From the NCBI GenBank assembly GCA_023389275.1, contig JAEWEN010000111.1:1-52911 (forward strand): 52,911 nt of DNA. The letters are read 5' to 3'. Position numbers and translations under genes: made by a program. Shown here piece after piece: positions 8,240 to 16,991 of this stretch (position 1 is its first letter; each line of letters begins with the position of its first letter). A model generated the notes under the pieces. The model had not been told where the DNA came from and did not search any database. It was given only the letters and a program-made list of their open reading frames with translations. The DNA comes from Bacillota bacterium. GTDB lineage: Bacteria; Bacillota; Clostridia; Clostridiales; Caloramatoraceae.

Positions 8240-9322
8240 ATGAAAGTAAATTTTAATAAAATAAAAGATTTTTTTAAAAATAAAAAAGTAGTATTTGCTT
8301 TAGTTGTTATTGGAATTCTTGTTTTAAGTGGGATTTTTACAGCTATAAGATCACCTAAAGAACAATATGTTCTTAATGATAAAGTAATAGAGTATAAAGA
8401 TAAAAATCTTGAAAAAGCAATAAGAGATAAGTTAAAAAAGCCATTTGGAGATATTTATGTACACGATGTTACATCTGTAAAGGTTATAGATTTATCTAAA
8501 TCAGATATTAGACACTTAGATGGTATAGAATATATGAATAGCCTTGAAACACTTAACTTATCAGAAAATAATATAGATGATATTGAAAAGTTAAAGGATC
8601 TTAAAAAACTTAAAAATTTATTTTTAGGAGTTAATAAAATAAAAGATATAACTCCACTTAAAAACCTTACAAATCTTGAGGATTTAAAATTAAACAATAA
8701 CTCTATTTTAGATATAAGTACAATAGCTAATTTTAAAGGGCTAATAAAGTTAGAACTTAGTAGAAACCATATACAAGATTTAACTCCACTAAAGGATTTA
8801 ACTAATCTTAAGGAATTATCTGTAGCTTATAATGGAATAGGAAATGTTTCTGTACTTTATGATTTAAATAGTTTAACAACACTAAATATTGCAGGTAATA
8901 ATTTAAGCAGACTAGATGGAGTGGAAAAATTAGTTAATATTACAGAAATTAATATATCTGATAATATAATAAGTGATTTAACTAATCTTCAGCCTCTTAC
9001 GTCTTTAAAGAAAATTGATGCAAGTAATAATAGATTAGAAAGTATAGACCAGTTAAAGCCACTTGTTAATTTAGAATTTTTAAGTGTAGCTAGAAACTTT
9101 ATATCTAATGTAAATGTTATAGAAAACTTTAAAAATTTAGAAGTTTTATCTGTTGTTGACACATATGTAAAAGATGTAAGTGTTGTTAAAAAGCTAAGCA
9201 AAATAAACGAACTTTATCTTGATAAATATACAGATAGAAGTAGTGTTAATGACTTATATGGAAAGCTTAAAAATGCAGACGTATATACTAAGTCAGAAAT
9301 TTTAAATAAAGAAATTTTTTAA
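8240..9322 (+). CDS. Membrane-anchored leucine-rich-repeat protein in the polysaccharide operon
   Basis: Protein of 360 residues. A short basic cytoplasmic end precedes one hydrophobic segment at about 17-37, followed by no clear cleavage site, so the rest is probably outside the cell. From about residue 93 there are roughly ten 22-residue repeats of internalin type, with registers such as LETLNLSENNIDDIEKL and LEDLKLNNNSILDI. The protein ends soon after the last repeat, with no LPxTG, S-layer or wall-binding domain. No enzymatic motif is visible. It has a strong site (AGGAGGGG) and lies between sugar-biosynthesis and glycosyltransferase genes, so it is co-expressed with them. It might scaffold the synthesis machinery or bind polysaccharide; function unknown. 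Confidence 0.85.
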   Translation: MKVNFNKIKDFFKNKKVVFALVVIGILVLSGIFTAIRSPKEQYVLNDKVIEYKDKNLEKAIRDKLKKPFGDIYVHDVTSVKVIDLSKSDIRHLDGIEYMNSLETLNLSENNIDDIEKLKDLKKLKNLFLGVNKIKDITPLKNLTNLEDLKLNNNSILDISTIANFKGLIKLELSRNHIQDLTPLKDLTNLKELSVAYNGIGNVSVLYDLNSLTTLNIAGNNLSRLDGVEKLVNITEINISDNIISDLTNLQPLTSLKKIDASNNRLESIDQLKPLVNLEFLSVARNFISNVNVIENFKNLEVLSVVDTYVKDVSVVKKLSKINELYLDKYTDRSSVNDLYGKLKNADVYTKSEILNKEIF

Positions 9323-9338
9323 ATAAGGTGGGTGGAAC

Positions 9339-10409
9339 ATGAGAATTTGCTATTTAGCTGATGCTAATAGTTCCCATACAAGAAAATGGTGTGATTATTT
9401 TGCATCTAAAGGATACGATATACACGTTATTTCCTTAAATAATGGGAAAATAGATTCAGCAAAGGTACATAGTTTAGGTATAGATGATTCAAAGGTGGCA
9501 TATGGAGGAGTATTTTCAAAGCTTAACTATATAAAAAGAATTTTTAAAATAAAAAAGCTTGTTAAGGAAATAAATCCAGATATACTTCATGCACATTATG
9601 CAAGTAGCTATGGACTTTTAGGTAGCCTTTTAAAGTTTCACCCATATGTTTTATCAGTTTGGGGAAGTGATATATATTCTTTCCCAAATGAAAATAGTTT
9701 AAAAAGAAAAATAATAGAACATAATTTAAAAAGTGCAGATTTTATAATGTCAACAAGTAATGACATGGCTAGAGAAACTAAAAAGTATACAAATAAAGAC
9801 ATAATGATAACTCCATTTGGAATTGATGAAAAAATATTTAAACCTATTAATGTATCTAAAAATAATGAATTAATAATTGGGGCTATAAAAACATTAGAGA
9901 GTCATTATGGTATAGATTATTTAATTAAATCTTTTGCACATCTTTGTAAAAAATATGATAATATTTATCTTAAAATAGGAGGTAAAGGTTCACAGCTTGA
10001 AAACCTTAAAACCTTAGTAAAAAGTTTATGTATAGAAGATAAGGTAGAGTTTTTAGGATTTTTATCAACAAATGAAATTGTTACATGGTTTAACAAATTT
10101 GATATAGCTGTTGTACCATCACTACATGAAAGTTTCGGAGTTTCATCTATAGAAGCACAGGCTACAGGAACTCCTGTTGTAGTAACTAATGCAGGGGGAT
10201 TACCTGAAACTGTAGAAAATAATGTTACAGGATTTGTAGTAAATAAAGCTAATGAAAGTGAACTTTCTAATGCTTTAGAAAAACTTATAGTTAGTGAAGA
10301 TTTAAGAAAAGAAATGGGTAAAAATGCTAGAGAATTTATACTTAAAAATTATACTGTTGAAGTTAATTTTAGTAAGGTAGATAAATTTTATAAAGATTTA
10401 GCTAAATAG
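9339..10409 (+). CDS. Family-4 glycosyltransferase
   Basis: GT-B fold protein of 356 residues. The N-terminal domain begins MRICYLADANSSHTRKWCDY and contains ILHAHYASSYGLLG near residue 85. The C-terminal donor-binding domain has the family-4 signature ESFGVSSIEAQATGTPVV near residue 265, in which the two Glu of the E-x7-E motif are visible. The start ATG follows AAGGTGGGTGG. It should add one residue of the lipid-linked repeat unit on the cytoplasmic side. Sugar specificity is unknown. Confidence 0.85.
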   Translation: MRICYLADANSSHTRKWCDYFASKGYDIHVISLNNGKIDSAKVHSLGIDDSKVAYGGVFSKLNYIKRIFKIKKLVKEINPDILHAHYASSYGLLGSLLKFHPYVLSVWGSDIYSFPNENSLKRKIIEHNLKSADFIMSTSNDMARETKKYTNKDIMITPFGIDEKIFKPINVSKNNELIIGAIKTLESHYGIDYLIKSFAHLCKKYDNIYLKIGGKGSQLENLKTLVKSLCIEDKVEFLGFLSTNEIVTWFNKFDIAVVPSLHESFGVSSIEAQATGTPVVVTNAGGLPETVENNVTGFVVNKANESELSNALEKLIVSEDLRKEMGKNAREFILKNYTVEVNFSKVDKFYKDLAK

Positions 10410-10426
10410 TCTATGAAGGAGGATAT

Positions 10427-11455
10427 ATGGAAGACAAGACGAAAAAAGTTTCTATAGTTATACCTTGTAGAAATGAAGAAAAGTACATTGGAAAATGTAT
10501 AGAGTCAATGATAAACCAAAGCTATGGAATAGAAAATATAGAAGTTTTAGTTGTAGATGGTATGTCTGATGATAAAACTCAAGAAATAATAAAGTCTTAC
10601 TCAGAAAAACAACCTAATGTAAAGCTTGTTATAAACGAAAAAAAGGTAGCACCTGTAGCTATGAACCTTGGAATAAAACAGGCTATAGGAGATATAATCA
10701 TAATTTTTGGTGCACATGCTTATATGGATAAAGATTATGTTAAAAATTCAGTTGAAAAACTTAAAGATGATGCTGTAGCTGTTGTTGGTGGAAGAATAAT
10801 AAATATAAGTGAAAATAATCTTTCAGAAGCAATATCTTATGCTATGAGCTCACCTTTTGGTGTAGGAAATGCACTTTTTAGATATTCAACTAAAGAAGAG
10901 TTTGTTGATACTGTAGCTTTTGGTGCATACAAAAAAGAAGTATTTGAAACAGTTGGATTATTTGACGAAGAATTTGTTAGAAATCAAGATGATGAATTGA
11001 ATTTTAGAGTAAGTAAAGCAGGATATAAAATGCTTTTATCACCATCTGTTGAATCACATTATTACACTAGAGGATCACTTGGTAAACTATTTAAGCAGTA
11101 TTATCAATATGGATTTTGGAAGGTTCGTCTTATTCAAAAACATAAAAGACCACCTGCAGTTCGTCACTTAATACCTGTTATGTTTGTTTCAGGTATTATA
11201 TTAGGATGTTTAGTAAGTATTTTCTCGGAGCTTTTAAGAGGAATGTTTTTATCTGTTTTAGCTTTATATGTAGTTTTAGCAGGTGTATATGCTTTTAAAG
11301 CATGTAATAAAAAATATTCTTATATTCCTAGAATAATGATATGCTTTTTAATACTTCATTCAAGTTATGGATTAGGGTTTTTAGAAGGATTATATACGTT
11401 TTATCTAACTAAAAATTATGATAGAATAAACAAAAATACAAAAATGTCAAGGTAG
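10427..11455 (+). CDS. Family-2 glycosyltransferase with C-terminal membrane segments (ExoA-like)
   Basis: Protein of 342 residues. The GT-A catalytic domain begins VSIVIPCRNEEKYIGKCIES and has VVDGMSDDKT around residue 45. DDELNFR near residue 190 supplies the catalytic base and acceptor-site acidic residues. Where many relatives have a DxD motif there is FGAHAYM, as in the ExoA group. Two or three hydrophobic segments fill residues 250-325. Overall it resembles succinoglycan glycosyltransferase ExoA. ATG at 10427 follows AAGGAGG. It belongs to the same co-directional run of genes. Confidence 0.8.
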   Translation: MEDKTKKVSIVIPCRNEEKYIGKCIESMINQSYGIENIEVLVVDGMSDDKTQEIIKSYSEKQPNVKLVINEKKVAPVAMNLGIKQAIGDIIIIFGAHAYMDKDYVKNSVEKLKDDAVAVVGGRIINISENNLSEAISYAMSSPFGVGNALFRYSTKEEFVDTVAFGAYKKEVFETVGLFDEEFVRNQDDELNFRVSKAGYKMLLSPSVESHYYTRGSLGKLFKQYYQYGFWKVRLIQKHKRPPAVRHLIPVMFVSGIILGCLVSIFSELLRGMFLSVLALYVVLAGVYAFKACNKKYSYIPRIMICFLILHSSYGLGFLEGLYTFYLTKNYDRINKNTKMSR

Positions 11456-11464
11456 GTGTTTTCA

Positions 11465-12628
11465 ATGAAGAGAACAGAGTTTTTACCATATGCTCTTCCT
11501 TTCATAGAAGAAAAGGAAATAAATGAGGTAGTAGATGCTTTAAAATCAAACTGGCTTTCAAAGGGGCCTAAAACAATGGAATTTGAAAAAAGATTTGCCC
11601 AGTATGTAGGAGCAAAACATGCAATAGCTATGAATTCTTGTACAGCAGCACTTCATATAGCATTAGTAGCAAATAACATAGGTGAGGGAGATGAGGTTAT
11701 TACTACTCCTTTAACATTTGCAGCAAGTGCAAACACAATAGTTCACACAGGGGCAAAACCAGTTTTTGCTGATATTGATGAAAAAACTATGTGTATAGAT
11801 CCAAATAAAATAGAAGAAAAAATAACTGAAAAAACAAAGGCAATAGTTCCAGTACACTATGGTGGCCAATCATGTGATTTAGATAAAATAAATGAAATAG
11901 CTAAAAAACATAATTTATTAGTTTTAGAAGATGCAGCACATGCTATTTATACAACTCATAAAGGAAAGCTAATAGGGTCTATTGGAGACACTACATCATT
12001 TAGTTTTTATGCAACTAAAAATATATGTACAGGTGAAGGCGGAATGCTTACAACTAATAGTGATGAAATAGCTGAAAAAGCTAGAGTAATGAGTCTTCAT
12101 GGAATGAGTAAAAATGCTTGGAACAGATTTGCAAAAGGTGGTTCTTGGTATTATGAAATACTTTATCCAGGATATAAATATAATATGACAGATATGCAAG
12201 CAGCACTTGGACTTTGCCAACTTGAAAAAATAGAAAAAATGCAAAATCTACGTGAAAAATATGCTAAAATGTACAATGATGCATTTAGTAAATTAGATGA
12301 AATAATAACTCCAATTGAAGTAGAAGGAAATAGACACGCATGGCATCTTTATGTTATAAGAGTAAAAGAAGATATGCTTAAAATAAATAGAAATGAATTT
12401 ATTGAAGCATTAGCAGAAGAAAACATAGGAACCAGCGTACACTATACACCTGTTCATCTTCATCCATATTATATGGAGACTTTTGGGTATAAAATGGGAG
12501 ACTTCCCAATAGCTGAAAAAGTATTTAAAGGTATGATATCTCTTCCTCTATACCCAAGTATGAAAGAACAAGACGTGGAGGATGTAATAAATGCAGTCAC
12601 AAGAATTGTTCAAGAAAATAGAAAGTAG
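11465..12628 (+). CDS. DegT/DnrJ/EryC1-family sugar aminotransferase (WbpE/WlbC-like)
   Basis: PLP-dependent enzyme of 387 residues. NSCTAALHIAL near residue 57 binds the cofactor phosphate. EDAAHA near residue 155 gives the Asp that contacts the pyridine nitrogen. SFSFYATKN holds the Schiff-base Lys at about K185. The family transfers an amino group, usually from glutamate, to a keto sugar nucleotide. With the MocA-type oxidase and hexapeptide acetyltransferase of the operon it fits the WbpB-WbpE-WbpD route to a 3-acetamido uronic acid. It could alternatively act on the dehydratase product. An in-frame GTG exists at 11456, but ATG at 11465 has proper spacing from AAGGTAGGTG (11449-11458). 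Confidence 0.88.
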   Translation: MKRTEFLPYALPFIEEKEINEVVDALKSNWLSKGPKTMEFEKRFAQYVGAKHAIAMNSCTAALHIALVANNIGEGDEVITTPLTFAASANTIVHTGAKPVFADIDEKTMCIDPNKIEEKITEKTKAIVPVHYGGQSCDLDKINEIAKKHNLLVLEDAAHAIYTTHKGKLIGSIGDTTSFSFYATKNICTGEGGMLTTNSDEIAEKARVMSLHGMSKNAWNRFAKGGSWYYEILYPGYKYNMTDMQAALGLCQLEKIEKMQNLREKYAKMYNDAFSKLDEIITPIEVEGNRHAWHLYVIRVKEDMLKINRNEFIEALAEENIGTSVHYTPVHLHPYYMETFGYKMGDFPIAEKVFKGMISLPLYPSMKEQDVEDVINAVTRIVQENRK

Positions 12629-13244
12629 TTTATCTGGAAAAAAAGCTCAACTTTTTATAAAAAGAGTTTTTGACTTAATATTATCACTTATATTATTTGT
12701 TATATTAAGTCCAGTATTTTTACTGCTTATAATCTGGATTAAACTAGATTCTAAAGGTGAGGCTGTTTTTAAACAAACTAGAATAGGATTAAATGGAAAG
12801 CCGTTTACTATTTATAAGTTTAGAACAATGATTAAAGACGCAGATAAAATGTTTAATAGAGATTTAAATAGGGAGACTTTAGATAATTTTGTTTTTCAAG
12901 AAAAAGAAGATCCTAGAGTTACAAAATCAGGAAAATTTTTGAGAAAAACAAGTTTAGATGAACTTCCACAGCTTATAAATATAATTAAAGGTGATATGAG
13001 CCTTATTGGACCAAGACCAGAAATTCCTGATATAACAAGTCTTTATACTGATTATGAAAAAATAAGACTTTTAATGAAGCCAGGTGTTTCAGGACTTGCA
13101 CAAGTAAATGGAAGAGGAAACTTAGAGCTTAAAGAAACTATAAAATACGATGTAGCCTATGTAGAGAATTATTCTCTTTTAATGGATATAAAAATATTTT
13201 TTAAAACTTTTAAAGTAGTGCTATTAAGAGAAGGTGCTTATTAG
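12591..13244 (+). CDS. Initiating phosphoglycosyl transferase (polyprenyl-phosphate sugar transferase)
   Basis: Monotopic bacterial sugar transferase of 217 residues. A hydrophobic segment lies at about 26-50. KFRTM is at 76-80, DELPQL at 123-128 (D123-E124 being the catalytic acidic dyad of PglC/WcaJ-type enzymes) and GPRPE at 140-144. It moves a sugar-1-phosphate from UDP-sugar to undecaprenyl phosphate and so begins each repeat unit. The length matches the small PglC-like form without the extra N-terminal domains of WbaP. The gene overlaps the end of the aminotransferase gene by 38 bases; its ribosome site GTGGAGG lies inside that gene, which suggests coupled translation. Confidence 0.9.
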   Translation: MQSQELFKKIESSLSGKKAQLFIKRVFDLILSLILFVILSPVFLLLIIWIKLDSKGEAVFKQTRIGLNGKPFTIYKFRTMIKDADKMFNRDLNRETLDNFVFQEKEDPRVTKSGKFLRKTSLDELPQLINIIKGDMSLIGPRPEIPDITSLYTDYEKIRLLMKPGVSGLAQVNGRGNLELKETIKYDVAYVENYSLLMDIKIFFKTFKVVLLREGAY

Positions 13245-13263
13245 GTTACAATGGAGGAAGGGT

Positions 13264-14514
13264 ATGAAATTTAAAAACTTTTTAAATATTATATTATATA
13301 CCTTTATAATAGTTGTTCCTCTAGTTCCTGTAAAAACAAAAATATCTTTTATACCTATAGCAGCAGACACTGTATTTGGTGGAATTGCAATTTTATTAGG
13401 TATAATATATATATTTTATAACTATAGAAAAGATAAAACATATCTTAATATATTAAAATCAAACCATATGAAGCTTCTAGGAGTTTTAGCTGTTTTATTT
13501 ACACTACTTTCTTTTGGGTCTATATTATATGCACAAAACAAGGTAGCTGTTATATCAGAAGCTATAAGATTTGTAGAATATATAGCAATATTTTATATTA
13601 TACTTATAGTTTCAGACAGTGATTTTATTAAAAAAGGGTTATGTATATTTTATCTAGTTATGATAGTAGCATCACTATTTGGTGTAGTTCAATTTGTATT
13701 TAACCTTTCTTCTTTTATAGATGATGGAGTTTCAATGCCTTTTGGAAGAGGAAGAATATATTCTACATTTGAAAATCCTAATTATTTTGGTGCTGCTATA
13801 AATATGGTTATATTTTATCCTTTAATTTGTTTTATAGAAAAAAAGGGGAATAGAATAACAAATGCTTTAGTATTTATGTTGTTTTTGTTTAATTTAATTT
13901 TTACATCAACAAGAGGTGCATGGCTAGGATTTTTAATAGGAGTTTTTATAATAGCTATTTTAAGATACAGAAAAGTACTTTTATTAATACCTATAATGCT
14001 TGCTACAATATTTGTAGTACCATCTACTAGAGCAAGATTTTTATCAATATTTGATTTTTCTCATTTAAATGATAATGTAAGGGTAAAAATATGGAAAACT
14101 GGGATAGAAATGTTTAAAGACTATCCACTATTAGGTGTTGGAAATGGAAACTTTCTTACAAGATATAGAGAGTATATATCAAAATATCATGATCTTTACG
14201 CAGGAAGAACTATTTTTACAACACATAATTCATATATAAAAATGTTTGCAGAGCTTGGCGCTATTGGAGGAGCTTTATTTATAATGATATATGCTTCTTT
14301 AACATATATAACATTTAAGGTGTATAAATATGGACAAAAATATAAGTTAGTAGCACTTTCTTTCTTAGGATTTTGGGCTGCCTATCTTTTTCAAAACTTT
14401 TTAAACAACTTAATGTTTATACCACAGTTAAATGTATTGGTATGGATAATAACAGCCATGCTTTATAAGGGATACTATATTGAAAATAAGAAGGGAGTAG
14501 TAAACCATGGATAA
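13264..14514 (+). CDS. O-antigen ligase/polymerase-like membrane protein (Wzy_C domain)
   Basis: Integral membrane protein of 416 residues with about ten to twelve hydrophobic segments. The long outer loop near residues 265-315 contains VGNGNFLTRYREY and TTHNSYIKMFAELGAIG. These match the conserved region of WaaL/Wzy_C-type proteins, including the HNSY/L motif. The family joins preformed glycan to an acceptor or polymerises units. With a separate Wzy-like polymerase at 3838, this one may attach the finished chain to a carrier. The ORF is open from GTG at 13234, but ATG at 13264 is six bases after GGAGG (13253-13257) and is the better start. It overlaps the next gene by eight bases. Confidence 0.82.
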   Translation: MKFKNFLNIILYTFIIVVPLVPVKTKISFIPIAADTVFGGIAILLGIIYIFYNYRKDKTYLNILKSNHMKLLGVLAVLFTLLSFGSILYAQNKVAVISEAIRFVEYIAIFYIILIVSDSDFIKKGLCIFYLVMIVASLFGVVQFVFNLSSFIDDGVSMPFGRGRIYSTFENPNYFGAAINMVIFYPLICFIEKKGNRITNALVFMLFLFNLIFTSTRGAWLGFLIGVFIIAILRYRKVLLLIPIMLATIFVVPSTRARFLSIFDFSHLNDNVRVKIWKTGIEMFKDYPLLGVGNGNFLTRYREYISKYHDLYAGRTIFTTHNSYIKMFAELGAIGGALFIMIYASLTYITFKVYKYGQKYKLVALSFLGFWAAYLFQNFLNNLMFIPQLNVLVWIITAMLYKGYYIENKKGVVNHG

Positions 14515-15805
14515 AGTTAAAAGTCACTTAAAGAATGTTGCAGTGTTTGGACAAGGATTTGTTGGTCTTCCACTTTCACTAAGTTTTTCATTTAGAGGAG
14601 CTAATGTATATGGAGTAGACATATTAGAGAAATTAGTTAATGACACTAATGCGGGAATAACTCATCACACTGAATGCTTTGAAGGAAAAACAATTCAAAC
14701 AATATTAAAAGAAGAGCTTGAAGCAGGAAGATATAGAGCAACAACAGATATGGTAGATGCTTTAGAAAAATGTAATAATATAGTTTTAACAGTAGGAATG
14801 ACTGAGGTTATTGAATGCTGTAAAACAATAGGAAAACATCTTAAAAAAGGTGATTTAGTACTAGTTAGAAGTACAGTAGTTCCTGGTACTACTGAAGAAA
14901 AGGTTCTTCCTATACTTGAAGAAGAATCAGGTATGAAAGCAGGAGAAGATTTTTATCTTGCATACTCATCAGAGAGAATTGCTGAAGGATTTGCTTTTGA
15001 TGAATTTGCTTACATGCCAACAATAACTGCTGGTGTAAATGAAGAAAGTGCTAAAAGAGCTAAAGAACTTTTAGAGGTAGTTTGTCAAACTCCAGTTATA
15101 ACTGCTAGTGAAATAAAAGTAGTTGAAACTTCAAAAGTATTTGAAAACGTTCAAAGAGATGTAAATATAGCTATGGTTCAAGAATTTGCTAGATTTACTG
15201 AAAAACTTGGAATTAGCATACATGAGGTTATTGAAATAGCAAATACTCATAAAAGAGTTAATCTTTTAACTCCAGGACCTGGTGTTGGAGGATACTGTAT
15301 ACCTAATGCATATCATTATATAGAGCCAAAGGCTACTGAAATGAATATGACTATGGATATATTAAAGCTTTGCCGTGAGAAAAATGCTGATCTTCCAAAT
15401 GTTATGATTAATATATTAAAAGAATCACTAGCATCTGTTTCTAAAGACCTTTCTTCATCAAAAATTGGTGTTTTAGGAGTTGCTATGAAAGACTTCTCAA
15501 ATGACGATAGAATAAGTCCTCCAATTGAAATAATAAAATTACTTATTGAAATGGGAGTAGAAGTTGAAGCATATGATCCTGCTGTTCCAACACAGTATGA
15601 TTTTAAAGTAGATTCACTTGAAAAAGTTTTAGATGGAAAAGACGCTATAATTGTTCTTGCAAAACAAAAGCAATTTGATGATATAACTGCAAAATGCTTA
15701 ATAGAAAAGCTAGGTGCAAATTCTGTAATATTCGATACAAGAAACCTATTTAAAGGTATGAAAAATGAATTTGACAACGCAAATATAGTATATACTACAA
15801 TATAG
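14507..15805 (+). CDS. Nucleotide-sugar 6-dehydrogenase (UDP-GlcNAc/UDP-ManNAc dehydrogenase type)
   Basis: Protein of 432 residues with the three domains of the UDP-glucose/GDP-mannose dehydrogenase family. NAD is bound at GQGFVG (15-20). The central domain carries K210 and N214, and PGPGVGGYCIPNA holds the catalytic Cys264. The C-terminal UDP-binding domain begins near KIGVLGVAMK (about 315). The enzyme oxidises C6 twice to give a uronic acid. YSSERIAEG resembles the PERxxEG stretch of N-acetylhexosamine dehydrogenases (WbpA, WecC) more than UDP-glucose enzymes. If it acts on UDP-GlcNAc it makes the substrate for the MocA-type oxidase at 6351. Substrate choice is inference. Confidence 0.87.
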   Translation: MDKVKSHLKNVAVFGQGFVGLPLSLSFSFRGANVYGVDILEKLVNDTNAGITHHTECFEGKTIQTILKEELEAGRYRATTDMVDALEKCNNIVLTVGMTEVIECCKTIGKHLKKGDLVLVRSTVVPGTTEEKVLPILEEESGMKAGEDFYLAYSSERIAEGFAFDEFAYMPTITAGVNEESAKRAKELLEVVCQTPVITASEIKVVETSKVFENVQRDVNIAMVQEFARFTEKLGISIHEVIEIANTHKRVNLLTPGPGVGGYCIPNAYHYIEPKATEMNMTMDILKLCREKNADLPNVMINILKESLASVSKDLSSSKIGVLGVAMKDFSNDDRISPPIEIIKLLIEMGVEVEAYDPAVPTQYDFKVDSLEKVLDGKDAIIVLAKQKQFDDITAKCLIEKLGANSVIFDTRNLFKGMKNEFDNANIVYTTI

Positions 15806-15830
15806 TTTAGTTTTATTTTGTTTGATATAA

Positions 15831-15865
15831 TAAAGGGGTATGTTAAAATACCCTTTTATTTTTTT
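15831..15865 (+). terminator. Probable intrinsic terminator inside the polysaccharide locus
   Basis: TAAAGGGGTAT (15831-15841) pairs with ATACCCTTTTA (15848-15858) with one G-U pair, and TTTTTTT follows. The T-run runs straight into the GGAGG of the next gene. With no convincing promoter between the hairpin and that gene, it probably lets only part of the transcription through to the distal genes. Confidence 0.65.
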
Positions 15866-15877
15866 GGAGGTATATTT

Positions 15878-16990
15878 ATGGTTGTGCTTCATGTAATAAG
15901 TGGAGGAGAAAAAGGTGGATCTAAAAAACATCTTTTATCTTTAGTAAATGAAATGAAAAATAAAAAAGTAAAAAACATTATAGCATGTTTTATAGAAGGA
16001 GAACTTTTTAAAGAAGCTAAAGAAATGGGGCTTAATGTTTTTCTTATAAAACAAGATAAAAGATTTGATTTGTCAGTTGTTAATAAGTTAAGTAATCTTT
16101 GTGAAAATGAAAAGGTAAATATAGTAAATTCACATGGGGGAAGAGCTAACTTTATATGTTCATTTTTAAAAAAGAAAGTAAATGCCAAATTTATTACAAC
16201 TATTCATAGTGATTATGAAAGTGATTACAAAGGAAATAAATATAAAACATTTGTATATTCAAAAATAAATAAACTTGCTTTAAAAAGTTTTGATTACTAT
16301 ATTGCAGTATCAAAAAATTTTAAAAATCTTTTAATAAATAGAGGATTTAATGAAAATAAAATTTTTACGGTTTATAATGGTATAGATATTAAAAAAGATC
16401 TATCAAATTTAAACAAAGACGATGTTATTAAAAAATATAACTTACCTATATTTAATAACTATATATCTATGATAGGAAGGTTTCATCCTATTAAAGGACA
16501 TAAAGACTTTTTAGATTCATGTGAAAAAATATATGAGGATTTAAAAAACACAGGTATAATTTTAGTTGGAGATGGGGAAATCAAAAGTGATATAGAAAAT
16601 CAAATAAAAGATTATAAAGTAAAAAAGAATGTAATATTTGTAGGTTTTAAGATTCCAGATGATTTTATAAATATATCTGATTTTACTGTTTTAACATCTT
16701 ATTCTGAAACATTTCCACTTGTAATATTAGAATCAGGACTTTATAGTAAGCCTGTAATTGCATCAAATGTTGGTGGAATTTCTGAAATTATAAAAGATAT
16801 GGAAACAGGTTTATTAGTTTTCCCGGGAAATATAAAAGAAATAGGTGAAAAAATAAGTATTTTAAATTATAATAAAGAATTGGCTCATAATTTAGGTTTA
16901 AATTTAAATAAATTAGTAAAGGATAAGTTTTCTCTGCAAGCATTAGCAGATTCATATGAAAAGATATGGAATAAAGTACTGGAGGATTAA
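15878..16990 (+). CDS. Family-4 glycosyltransferase
   Basis: GT-B fold protein of 370 residues beginning MVVLHVISGGEKGGSKKHLL, the usual glycine-rich first loop. The donor-binding half has SMIGRFHPIKGHKDFLD near residue 200 and SYSETFPLVILESGLYSKPVI near residue 272, the family-4 E-x7-E region. It probably adds a sugar to the lipid-linked unit. The ORF is open from 15818, but that stretch encodes the terminator hairpin, and GGAGG (15866-15870) lies eight bases before the ATG at 15878, which I use. Confidence 0.85.
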   Translation: MVVLHVISGGEKGGSKKHLLSLVNEMKNKKVKNIIACFIEGELFKEAKEMGLNVFLIKQDKRFDLSVVNKLSNLCENEKVNIVNSHGGRANFICSFLKKKVNAKFITTIHSDYESDYKGNKYKTFVYSKINKLALKSFDYYIAVSKNFKNLLINRGFNENKIFTVYNGIDIKKDLSNLNKDDVIKKYNLPIFNNYISMIGRFHPIKGHKDFLDSCEKIYEDLKNTGIILVGDGEIKSDIENQIKDYKVKKNVIFVGFKIPDDFINISDFTVLTSYSETFPLVILESGLYSKPVIASNVGGISEIIKDMETGLLVFPGNIKEIGEKISILNYNKELAHNLGLNLNKLVKDKFSLQALADSYEKIWNKVLED

Positions 16991-16991
16991 T

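Noticed and set aside
15826..15831. TATAAT as a promoter for the glycosyltransferase at 15878
   Set aside because: No acceptable -35 element 16-18 bases upstream, and any transcript would begin inside the terminator hairpin.
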